Shown in pieces: positions 25,944 to 32,937 of a stretch of 64,000 nt of DNA. The notes beneath the pieces are model-generated. The model made no database searches, was not told where the DNA came from, and saw only the letters and a list, made by a program, of their open reading frames with translations. Numbering within the stretch: position 1 is the first letter of the stretch; every line of letters begins with the position of its first letter. The DNA comes from DUOA01 sp012839095 (GTDB lineage Bacteria; Bacillota; Clostridia; Caldicoprobacterales; DTU083): assembly GCA_050951505.1 (NCBI GenBank), contig JBMNJE010000011.1, positions 124,001 through 188,000 of the forward strand, read 5' to 3'. The position numbers were made by a program, and so were the translations under genes.

Positions 25944-27407
25944 ATGATAAAATCGAAACAGCAATCACTCAATGATGTTTACACAGACTGCCTCGAATCC
26001 TTTGATAACGACAAACCCAAATTTCTTTCTATGTTGGAAGAACACCTTGACATTGATGCCCTTATCCCATTGAGTTTTAGAATGCATTTCAACAAGCACA
26101 TTGGGAGACCTCGTGAATACCTTCTTAGCGGATTTATTCTTGCTCTCATTATCCAGCGAATTTTTAGCATCCAAACCGACAGACTACTGATTCTATTCCT
26201 CACATATTCACGTGAACTACGCGAATTCTGTGGTTTTCATAAGGTTCCAGATGCATCAAAGTTCACTCGATTTAAACAGGATTTTAAAGATGACCTCAAA
26301 GCTATGTTTGACAACCTTGTCGACCTTACCGAGCCAATCTGTCAAGATATAGACAGCAAGCTTGCATCCATGACCGTCTTCGACACCTCTGGTATTGAAG
26401 CGTATGTTACGGAAAATAATCCAAAGTTCATCAACGCTTTAATTAAAAGGTTGAAGACATGGAAAGTCGTAAAAGGGCTCGATGACTCTTATGATCCATA
26501 TAAAGCAGCTTATGGCTTGATGCCAACCCACGCCGATACTGACCCTGCCATAAAGCAAATGTATATCAATGGTCACTTCTGCTATTCCTATAAATTCGGC
26601 ATGATTACAAACGGACTCGGTATTGTTCGAGATATTAGTTTTTATGATGAAAACTACTACCTTGAGCATCCCGAAATTCAAGTTTCCAAGAAAGATGATT
26701 CTCCGGATGAAGATAAATCGTTAGCGGATTCTAAAGCTCTTCTGCCGACTCTACAGGATTTCTTTGAAAAACATCCCCTGATAAAGCCATCCGTTTTTCT
26801 CGGTGATTCCGCTTTTGATTCCATAGATATTTACAAGGAACTACTTGGAGAGGATGGGCTTGGTTTTAGCAAAGCATTTATACCGCTTAATTCCAGGAGT
26901 GAGCTAAAATATCCAGATTGCCCGATTAATGAAGATGGAGTGCCTTGTTGCCCAAATGATCCTACTCTTCCAATGAAACCCGAAACTAGCAACTCTCATC
27001 TTCGCTGTGGTATGCCTACCCTCAAGTTTGTCTGTCCTATGATGTCTTGGGTAAAATGCGAGGATGGTAAGCACAGACGTCGCACTTCCTGCGAAAGCCC
27101 TTGTACCGATTCCCCTTGTGGGCGTATGTTCTATGTCTACCCTGAAAAAAATCTTCGTACTTTCCCCGGAACTGTGCGAGGAACTGAGGAATGGGATGAT
27201 ACCTACAAAATACGTGTGACTGTCGAGAAATCCATCAACCACTTCAAAAACAGTTTCTGCGTAGCTGGCCGAAAAACAAGAAACGCTCTTACCACGGAAG
27301 CTGATTTGTACTTAGCCGGTATCACTCAACTTGTTACTGTGCTTCTTGCTGATAGCATACACCAGCACAAATATATACGAAGCCTCAAACCTTTGATTTC
27401 AGCATAA
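25944..27407 (+). CDS. IS4-type DDE transposase (IS copy 2)
   Basis: Product of 487 residues identical to the transposase at 24121, with the same YREK-type segment. Both copies appear functional. Confidence 0.9.
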   Translation: MIKSKQQSLNDVYTDCLESFDNDKPKFLSMLEEHLDIDALIPLSFRMHFNKHIGRPREYLLSGFILALIIQRIFSIQTDRLLILFLTYSRELREFCGFHKVPDASKFTRFKQDFKDDLKAMFDNLVDLTEPICQDIDSKLASMTVFDTSGIEAYVTENNPKFINALIKRLKTWKVVKGLDDSYDPYKAAYGLMPTHADTDPAIKQMYINGHFCYSYKFGMITNGLGIVRDISFYDENYYLEHPEIQVSKKDDSPDEDKSLADSKALLPTLQDFFEKHPLIKPSVFLGDSAFDSIDIYKELLGEDGLGFSKAFIPLNSRSELKYPDCPINEDGVPCCPNDPTLPMKPETSNSHLRCGMPTLKFVCPMMSWVKCEDGKHRRRTSCESPCTDSPCGRMFYVYPEKNLRTFPGTVRGTEEWDDTYKIRVTVEKSINHFKNSFCVAGRKTRNALTTEADLYLAGITQLVTVLLADSIHQHKYIRSLKPLISA

Positions 27408-27616
27408 GAGCTTCTTTTTTTCAGTCTTTCACCTGCCGTATTTGCTTTCTGATGCGGGTTTATTTCTGCTGCACTCATTTAGAACCAGGATAGTTTTCCA
27501 CAACTTTTGTTTGCCGTTATTCAATTTTCAATGTTCACTGTTGCGCCTGTGTCCGCAACTCTACTATAATTTGGTAACTTGGTCCTCTTTTACATCAAGA
27601 GTTTCGCAATTACCTA

Positions 27617-27627
27617 AATAAAAAAGT
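27617..27627 (+). repeat. Target-site repeat AATAAAAAAGT, copy 3
   Basis: Right flank of the second IS. The sequence continues ATTCATTCC, which would originally have followed the spore gene's 5' leader on the opposite strand. Confidence 0.8.
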
Positions 27628-27756
27628 ATTCATTCCATGTACATATAATTTTTCCGGCGCGGTGTTTTCTCATACCATAGAAAATATGGCATGATTGATA
27701 ATGTTATGCATAACAGCTGAAAGCAGCTTGTGAATTTTTTTGCTCAAAATGAAAAA

Positions 27757-27780
27757 GATAGCCTTACTGCAGGCTATCTT
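27757..27780 (-). terminator. Terminator downstream of the HPr-like gene
   Basis: AGATAGCC (27757-27764) pairs with GGCTATCT (27773-27780). On the minus strand it is followed by TTTTTCATTTT; on the plus strand by TGGTTTTT. Confidence 0.8.
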
Positions 27781-27858
27781 GGTTTTTAATCATGTTCAGT
27801 ATTAAAATTCCTTCCTTTGTGCTTTACACAAACATAAAAGGGAAATAAGGGCAATTAA

Positions 27859-28086
27859 TTAGATAATAAAGCTCTCAATTTCCTTTAAGAAATCATCGCA
27901 ATCATCGCTGTAGATTTCGACTATGACAGGTTTGCTTAAATCGAGGCTGAAAATACCCAATATGGACTTGGCATCAACAACATGGCGGCCGGAACGGAGA
28001 TCGATTTCATAAGGATATTTGTTTACAATATTTACAAAGTTCTTTACATTTTCCGCCAGGGACAGCTTAATATTTACAGTCTTCAT
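27859..28086 (-). CDS. HPr-like protein lacking the phosphorylatable histidine
   Basis: Product of 75 residues; the ATG at 28086 follows GGGAGGT six bases upstream, while a longer in-frame start lacks a site. The C-terminal two thirds fit the HPr fold and keep the region around regulatory Ser46 (VDAKSILGIFSLDLSKP). The N-terminal active-site loop that in HPr reads G-(L/I)-H-A-R-P-A is replaced by SLAENVKNFV, with no histidine there. Such a protein cannot carry phosphate in the PTS through His15. By analogy with Bacillus Crh it might be a regulatory partner of CcpA when Ser46 is phosphorylated. That analogy is inference, and the protein is shorter than Crh. Confidence 0.8.
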   Translation of the reverse strand: MKTVNIKLSLAENVKNFVNIVNKYPYEIDLRSGRHVVDAKSILGIFSLDLSKPVIVEIYSDDCDDFLKEIESFII

Positions 28087-28277
28087 TGAAATACCTCCCG
28101 CATATATATTTTTATACATAATTAGTATATCATTACCAGGCAGCAAGTAGCAATACCCTTTCCAAATATTTTAGCAAAGGTTATTACTTATTCCCTATGT
28201 TTTATTATTAATAATCCGGGTAATACTATTCAGGATACTGTAATTTTTCATTTTTCAGAATAGACAGGAGGTTCATA

Positions 28278-29354
28278 TTGAAAATCGGAATTCCGAGAGC
28301 CCTGCTTTATTCCATCTACTTTCCTTTGTGGAAGGTTTTCTTTATGGAATTGGGCCACGAAGTAATCCTATCCAATCATACCAATCAGGAGATTTTAAAC
28401 AATGGAGTTAAAATTTGTGTGGATGATGCCTGTCTCCCAATTAAAATCTTTCACGGCCATGTAACTGATTTAATCGGCAGGGTGGATGCCATTCTGATCC
28501 CCCGCCTGATCAGCATCAGGCCGGAAGAATACATATGCCCAAAATTTATCGGCTTACCGGAAATGATAAGGTATTCTGTTCCGGGAAGCCCTGAACTGCT
28601 GGTGATGGACTATAATGCCTACAGCAGCGAGGAAAAAGGTTATGAGGGCATGTACAGGCTGGGCAGAGAACTGGGATCTCCACATTCCAGTGTAAAACAT
28701 GCACTGAACAAGGCCGGGCTCAGGCAGGCGGCTTATTTCCGCGAGATGGAAAAAGGCTTTCACCCTATGGAGATTATGAAAAGGATGAACCATCCGTCTG
28801 AAAGATATAATACATGGTATAAGGACAGCTTCTGTACGAATGCCGGGCTGCCAAGTAAAATGTCTGCAAAAAACTCCAAAGGTACTATTGGCCTCATTGG
28901 TCATCCCTATCTCCTATACGACAGATATATCAACATGAATATCTGTAACAAGCTGGCTGCCAGGGGGTATAAAATACGGTTTCCGGAAAACTCCACTCAG
29001 GAAAAAGTAGATGGGGCATGCAGCAGGTATCCAAAAAAATTGTTCTGGAGCTATGGCAAGCGCTTGCTGGGAGCCGGATTATCCATGATGGAAAGCCGGG
29101 AAATCAGCGGACTTATTCTTCTGACCAGCTTTGGGTGCGGGATCGATGCATTTATTGATGAACTGCTGATTAGAGCAAATCACAGGGAGTTCGGAATCCC
29201 CCTCACCACCATCACTCTGGATGAGCATACCGGCCAGGCCGGTTTTGATACCAGGCTGGAGGCATTTATTGACATGATGGAATGGAGGAGCAGGTATGAC
29301 AATCACATTTCCCCACATGGGGCGCATTTATATTCCGGTCAAGGCCCTGTTTGA
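28278..29354 (+). CDS. Acyl-CoA dehydratase activase-related protein (DUF2229-like), subunit 1
   Basis: Product of 358 residues with a TTG start at 28278 preceded by ACAGGAGG. It opens KIGIPRALLYSIYFPLWKVF and contains CVDDACLPIKIFHGH, CPKFIGLPE and LTSFGCGIDAF, ending with the stretch LDEHTGQAGFDTRLEAF. These are the conserved parts of the domain that follows the BcrAD/BadFG activase domain in long clostridial acyl-CoA dehydratase activase proteins, related to the HgdB-like [4Fe-4S] component. Cysteines in those motifs are likely cluster ligands. It overlaps the next gene by 59 bases. Substrate and physiological role are unknown. Confidence 0.75.
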   Translation: MKIGIPRALLYSIYFPLWKVFFMELGHEVILSNHTNQEILNNGVKICVDDACLPIKIFHGHVTDLIGRVDAILIPRLISIRPEEYICPKFIGLPEMIRYSVPGSPELLVMDYNAYSSEEKGYEGMYRLGRELGSPHSSVKHALNKAGLRQAAYFREMEKGFHPMEIMKRMNHPSERYNTWYKDSFCTNAGLPSKMSAKNSKGTIGLIGHPYLLYDRYINMNICNKLAARGYKIRFPENSTQEKVDGACSRYPKKLFWSYGKRLLGAGLSMMESREISGLILLTSFGCGIDAFIDELLIRANHREFGIPLTTITLDEHTGQAGFDTRLEAFIDMMEWRSRYDNHISPHGAHLYSGQGPV

Positions 29355-30390
29355 TGATCTGGGAGTACCGGTGGTAGTTCCGCCTCCTGTCAGCAAGCGG
29401 ACCCTGGAAATAGGAACCCGGATTTCCCCGGAAATGGCATGCCTGCCCATGAAGATAAATCTGGGCAATTATATTGAGAGCATGGAAAGAGGGGCGGATA
29501 CCATAGTTTTAACCGGCAGCTGCGGCCCATGCAGGTTTGGCTATTACGGCATCGTTGAGCAGGAAATTCTTAGGGATCAGGGTTATGAAATGGATGTGGT
29601 CATTCTTGACGCTCCAGGCCGGGATCCAAGGCCCCTTCTTAAGCAGATACAGAGGATATCAGGCAGCAGCCCATGGACAAAGATTATCCGCGCATTTCTG
29701 AATGCCTCTAAAATAGTGGAAAGAGTTGATGAACTGGCGGATATACTGCTTAGAAAAAGACCCAGAGAGTTGAAAAGGGGAGAAAGCGATGAACTGCAGT
29801 CACGGTTTGAGAGGGAAGTATTGAAATGCAGAGGCAGCAAAGAGATGCTGGATTTTATTGCCGTGTTTAAAGAAAAGGCGGACAGTATACCTGAAAGGAG
29901 GGATGCAAGCCCGCTCCGCATAGGCCTGGTAGGCGAAATATATACTTTAATAGAGCCTTATGTCAATTTGAATATAGAGAATAAGCTGGGCAGTCTGGGG
30001 GTTGAGGTGCACCGCGGGATAACTGCAGCTGATTGGGTAAAAACCCATTTGTCCTTTGATTTGAAATTTAAAAGAGAAAGAAAACTAAAGCTGAAGAAGT
30101 GCGGGAACTACCTTGATTTATGTATCGGCGGACATGCATGGGAAACAATTGCCAGTACGGTTCACTATGCGGATACGGGATTGGACGGTGTCATTCAGAT
30201 ACTGCCCTTTGGCTGTATGCCTGAAATAGTGGCAGAAAGTATCCTGCCGGCCATATCCAGGGAACGCGGTTTTCCTGTCATGACGCTGACGGTGGATGAG
30301 TTGACGGGGGAAGCAGGCTATATGACCAGACTGGAAGCATTTGTGGATTTGCTGTCTCAGAAGAAAGGAAAGGAATATGAGCAAGCTTGA
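29296..30390 (+). CDS. Acyl-CoA dehydratase activase-related protein, subunit 2
   Basis: Product of 364 residues; the ATG at 29296 follows GGAGCAGGT and lies inside the end of the previous gene. It has the same family features as its neighbour: EMACLPMKINLGNYIE, LTGSCGPCRFGYYG, ILPFGCMPEIVAE and LTVDELTGEAGYMTRLEAF. The paired cysteines in SCGPC and GCMP are probable iron-sulfur ligands. In many Clostridia the equivalent of this protein, its neighbour and the activase are one large polypeptide; here they are three overlapping genes, presumably translated in a coupled way to form a complex. Confidence 0.75.
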   Translation: MTITFPHMGRIYIPVKALFDDLGVPVVVPPPVSKRTLEIGTRISPEMACLPMKINLGNYIESMERGADTIVLTGSCGPCRFGYYGIVEQEILRDQGYEMDVVILDAPGRDPRPLLKQIQRISGSSPWTKIIRAFLNASKIVERVDELADILLRKRPRELKRGESDELQSRFEREVLKCRGSKEMLDFIAVFKEKADSIPERRDASPLRIGLVGEIYTLIEPYVNLNIENKLGSLGVEVHRGITAADWVKTHLSFDLKFKRERKLKLKKCGNYLDLCIGGHAWETIASTVHYADTGLDGVIQILPFGCMPEIVAESILPAISRERGFPVMTLTVDELTGEAGYMTRLEAFVDLLSQKKGKEYEQA

Positions 30391-31372
30391 CTTATATATC
30401 GGATTGGATGTAGGTTCTGTAAGCATAAACCTTATTCTGCTGGATGAAAAGTACCATGTGCTGGAGAAAATTTATTTAAGAACCCAGGGAAAGCCTGTTG
30501 CTATACTCAGTCAGGGCCTGGAAATGCTCAGGAATTCCATACCGGCCGGATGCAGTATAGCCGGAGCAGGGGCTACAGGCAGCGGGCGGGAGCTGGCAGC
30601 TGCCATGGTAGGTGCTGATGTGGTTAAAAATGAAATTACCGCCCATGGAATGGCAGTACTGCAATATATTCCCGATGCTCAAACTATACTGGAAATTGGT
30701 GGACAGGATTCCAAGATTATACTGCTCAGAAACGGGGTGGTATCGGATTTTGCCATGAACACCGTTTGTGCTGCCGGTACCGGTTCTTTCCTGGACAGGC
30801 AGGCTGCCAGACTGGGCATACCCATTCAGGAATTCGGAGCCATAGCCCTTAAATCCTGTTCGCCTGTCCGTATTGCCGGCCGCTGTGCCGTCTTTGCTGA
30901 ATCGGATATGATTCACAAACAACAGATGGGCTGCAGTACGGAGGATATCATAAAAGGATTGTGCCAAGCCCTTGTCCGCAACTACCTGAGCAATGTAGGC
31001 AAGGGAAAGGAGATTCTGCCGAAAATTGTATTTCAGGGAGGTGTAGCGGCAAACGAGGGAATCAGAAGATCCTTTGAGGATGCTCTTAAGCAGCCGGTTG
31101 TAGTTCCGGAGCACTATGATGTAATGGGTGCTCTGGGGGCAGCAATTTTAGCCCATAAGGAAATGAAAAAGGGGCGGACAACAAGATTCAGGGGTTTTCT
31201 TTCCATGCAGGAGGATTTTACAGCCAGGTCCTTTTCCTGCAACGGATGTGCCAATTTATGCGAAATAGTTGAGCTGTCCTCCTGTGGCAATATACAGGCC
31301 AGATGGGGAGACAGGTGCGGGAAATGGTCAACAGCGGCAAGAGCGGCACAACCGGCTGAAACACTGATCTAA
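30377..31372 (+). CDS. BcrAD/BadFG-type ATPase (acyl-CoA dehydratase activase)
   Basis: Product of 331 residues. The ATG at 30377 overlaps the preceding stop by 14 bases with GAAAGGA upstream. It belongs to the ASKHA ATPase family: YIGLDVGSVSINLILLDE (phosphate 1), LEIGGQDSKII (phosphate 2), VCAAGTGSFLDRQA with the cysteine that helps hold the intersubunit [4Fe-4S] cluster, GRCAVFAESDMIH with the second cysteine, and FQGGVAANEGI (adenosine motif). These activases couple ATP hydrolysis to one-electron reduction of dehydratases or reductases. A C-terminal cysteine-rich tail (CNGCANLCEIV...DRCGKW) may hold another cluster. It is the last of the three overlapping genes. Confidence 0.88.
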   Translation: MSKLDLYIGLDVGSVSINLILLDEKYHVLEKIYLRTQGKPVAILSQGLEMLRNSIPAGCSIAGAGATGSGRELAAAMVGADVVKNEITAHGMAVLQYIPDAQTILEIGGQDSKIILLRNGVVSDFAMNTVCAAGTGSFLDRQAARLGIPIQEFGAIALKSCSPVRIAGRCAVFAESDMIHKQQMGCSTEDIIKGLCQALVRNYLSNVGKGKEILPKIVFQGGVAANEGIRRSFEDALKQPVVVPEHYDVMGALGAAILAHKEMKKGRTTRFRGFLSMQEDFTARSFSCNGCANLCEIVELSSCGNIQARWGDRCGKWSTAARAAQPAETLI

Positions 31373-31395
31373 GAATCAGGAGGGCATTGAATATC

Positions 31396-31647
31396 ATGGG
31401 TGAAATCTGTCCTGTATGCAACGGATTGTACGAAAGACAAATTATATGCAGCCGCTGCCAGGCAGTAATGGTACAGTCAGGCAGGCTGGAGGATTACAAA
31501 GGCCCATACAGTCCTTATGTGGGAAAGGATACCTTTGTGCTTAATAACACTATTGCATTGACCGGTGACAATTGCTGCATCCACTTGTATATTTGTCCTG
31601 TATGCAGTCATTTGGAGCATGGTACAGTCTCACTAATTTCAATATAA
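31396..31647 (+). CDS. Small zinc-ribbon hypothetical protein
   Basis: Product of about 83 residues. The ATG at 31396 is chosen over an in-frame TTG at 31387 because AGGAGGG lies only two bases before the latter. Cysteine pairs CPVC, CSRC and CPVC suggest a zinc ribbon or rubredoxin-like fold. It lies 23 bases after the activase gene and may be the fourth gene of that operon. I do not recognise a function. Confidence 0.6.
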   Translation: MGEICPVCNGLYERQIICSRCQAVMVQSGRLEDYKGPYSPYVGKDTFVLNNTIALTGDNCCIHLYICPVCSHLEHGTVSLISI

Positions 31648-31687
31648 CCTCACTTTATCAAATTCTGACAAGTATGCCGGATCTTGG

Positions 31688-31709
31688 CCCTGTTTTGCGA
31701 AAAACAGGG
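31688..31709. other. Perfect hairpin with GNRA tetraloop
   Basis: CCCTGTTTT-GCGA-AAAACAGGG: a 9-base perfect stem closing a GCGA tetraloop, 40 bases after the zinc-ribbon gene. There is no T tract, so it is more likely an mRNA 3'-end stabiliser or processing site than a terminator. Confidence 0.45.
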
Positions 31710-31739
31710 TGTCCTTCCGAAGAATATTCGTATTTACCC

Positions 31740-31768
31740 TTGAAATGGACACAGGATTATATTAATAT
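31740..31768 (+). promoter_or_regulatory. Promoter of the 6S RNA gene
   Basis: TTGAAA (31740-31745), a 17-base spacer and TAATAT (31763-31768) put transcription start near 31775. Confidence 0.6.
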
Positions 31769-31774
31769 AATATT

Positions 31775-31958
31775 AGAAGATTTCCTGAGATGCGCGTTTT
31801 TTCTATTGTTTTAACCCACAGCTTGAACACGGGAATCCGCGTTTGCAGGCAGATAACAGGCCCCTTATCAGGGGGAAGTTAGAAGTCAGCAACAGGTATC
31901 CCACCTGCCTAGGGGCGGGTATTAAAATATTAGGAAGACGGCATCTTGGGAATATTAT
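31775..31958 (+). ncRNA. ssrS: 6S RNA
   Basis: About 184 nt with no plausible coding content. The closing stem pairs TTTCCTGAGATGC near the 5' end with GCATCTTGGGAA near the 3' end, closely like the ends of E. coli 6S RNA (CUGAGAUG and CGGCAUCUCGG). Inner pairing AATCCGC / GCGG-GT-ATT and AGGCAG / CTGCCT continues a rod with an internal hairpin CCCC-TTATCA-GGGG. 6S RNA binds the housekeeping RNA polymerase holoenzyme by mimicking an open promoter. The boundaries are estimates from the promoter and the closing stem. Confidence 0.72.
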
Positions 31959-31989
31959 TTTGCCCTTTGGCCGGCGCGGGAAAAAGATA

Positions 31990-32019
31990 TTGACATTTGC
32001 TGCAGGGCTGGTTTATAAT
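31990..32019 (+). promoter_or_regulatory. Promoter of the tRNA-Gln/tRNA-Glu unit
   Basis: Perfect TTGACA (31990-31995), an 18-base spacer and perfect TATAAT (32014-32019), 31 bases before tRNA-Gln. Confidence 0.85.
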
Positions 32020-32049
32020 ATACTTTGTCAGCCAGGGCAGATCTTATAT

Positions 32050-32123
32050 TGCGGAATGGTGTAACGGTAGCACCTACGACTCTGACTCGTATTGTCTAGG
32101 TTCGAATCCTAGTTCCGCAGCCA
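32050..32123 (+). tRNA. tRNA-Gln (CTG)
   Basis: Acceptor TGCGGAA pairs with TTCCGCA, anticodon stem TACGA/TCGTA with loop CTCTGAC gives anticodon CTG, T arm CTAGG-TTCGAAT-CCTAG. CCA is encoded. Confidence 0.95.
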
Positions 32124-32124
32124 A

Positions 32125-32153
32125 AGCCTCGCCTGATGGCGAGGCTGCTTTTT
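32125..32153 (+). terminator. Intrinsic terminator between tRNA-Gln and tRNA-Glu
   Basis: AGCCTCGCC (32125-32133) pairs perfectly with GGCGAGGCT (32138-32146) around TGAT, followed by GCTTTTT, immediately before tRNA-Glu. Confidence 0.75.
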
Positions 32154-32228
32154 GCTCCCATGGTCAAGTGGTTAAGACTCCGCCCTCTCACGGCGGCAAC
32201 AGGGGTTCGAATCCCCTTGGGAGTGCCA
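32154..32228 (+). tRNA. tRNA-Glu (CTC)
   Basis: Acceptor GCTCCCA pairs with TGGGAGT, anticodon stem CCGCC/GGCGG with loop CTCTCAC gives anticodon CTC, T arm AGGGG-TTCGAAT-CCCCT. CCA is encoded. No separate promoter is visible between it and tRNA-Gln. Confidence 0.95.
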
Positions 32229-32251
32229 GACGGCTGCACTTAGCCGCTAAA

Positions 32252-32279
32252 AACCTCGACACTGGTCGAGGTTTTTTTC
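32252..32279 (+). terminator. Terminator after tRNA-Glu
   Basis: AACCTCGAC-ACTG-GTCGAGGTT hairpin followed by TTTTT. Confidence 0.92.
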
Positions 32280-32316
32280 TTAGAATGTGAAAATCAGGAA
32301 AAGGAGGCCATGGGTA

Positions 32317-32805
32317 ATGAGGTATGCAGTAAGACAGAAGATCTTTTCTTTGCGTGACAGCTTTACGATAAAAGATGAGGCAGGCAATGACCGTTATATG
32401 GTAAAGGGCAAATTGTTTTCCCTGGGAGATAAGCTGAGGCTATACGATATGAATGGCATGGAACTGGCTTATATCGAGCAGAAACTGTTCAGGCTGCTGC
32501 CCGAATATAATATCTACTACAGTGGTCAGCTCTATGCAACAGTGAAAAGGGAATTCAGTCTTTTTCGGCCCAAATTCCGAATCTACAGTGCAAGAGCGGA
32601 ATACCGGGCTGAAGGTAATGTCTGGGGCATGGATTTCAGCATTCTAAGGAATGGAAGTCCGGTTGCCCATATTTCCAAAAGATGGTTTGCTTGGGCAGAT
32701 ACATACGGTGTGGATATTTCTGAGCAGGAAGATCCGGTTTTTATACTGGCCCTGGTCATAGTAATTGATCAGGTGCTCCATGATCAAAATCATAATAATA
32801 GCTGA
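32317..32805 (+). CDS. LURP-one-related (Tubby-like C-terminal fold) protein
   Basis: Product of 162 residues; the ATG at 32317 has AAGGAGG nine bases upstream, while a longer in-frame start does not. The pattern VRQKIFSLRDSFTIKDEAG, VKGKLFSLGDKLRLYD, then IEQKLFRLLPEYNIY and a final ALVIVIDQVLHD matches the bacterial LURP-one-related/YxjI family. That family has a twelve-stranded barrel around a hydrophobic helix, as in phospholipid scramblase and Tubby. Function in bacteria is unknown. It is a single gene between the tRNA terminator and murE. Confidence 0.82.
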   Translation: MRYAVRQKIFSLRDSFTIKDEAGNDRYMVKGKLFSLGDKLRLYDMNGMELAYIEQKLFRLLPEYNIYYSGQLYATVKREFSLFRPKFRIYSARAEYRAEGNVWGMDFSILRNGSPVAHISKRWFAWADTYGVDISEQEDPVFILALVIVIDQVLHDQNHNNS

Positions 32806-32937
32806 ATTGAATAAATTATTAATTGCTTTGAGCTTTTGATGTCATGCATCAAATTCCTTCCTTTGCACATGCTAATTTGTATAAAACAAGGGGTTCATCA
32901 TTTTGATGCCCACAGTCAGCAAAGGAGAACATTGTGC

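Larger units (their letters stand above)
25807..27616 (+). mobile_element. Insertion sequence (IS4-type), tandem copy 2
   Basis: Same length (1810 bases), same ends and same orientation as copy 1, offset by 1823 bases. Followed by AATAAAAAAGTATTCATTCC, the presumed other half of the original target. Confidence 0.93.

Noticed and set aside
23984..27616. Composite transposon
   Set aside because: The two IS copies have only 13 bases between them, so there is no cargo; it is a simple tandem.
31572..32290. Several small reading frames between the zinc-ribbon gene and the LURP-like gene
   Set aside because: They overlap the 6S RNA candidate and the two tRNAs, lack ribosome binding sites and resemble no protein.
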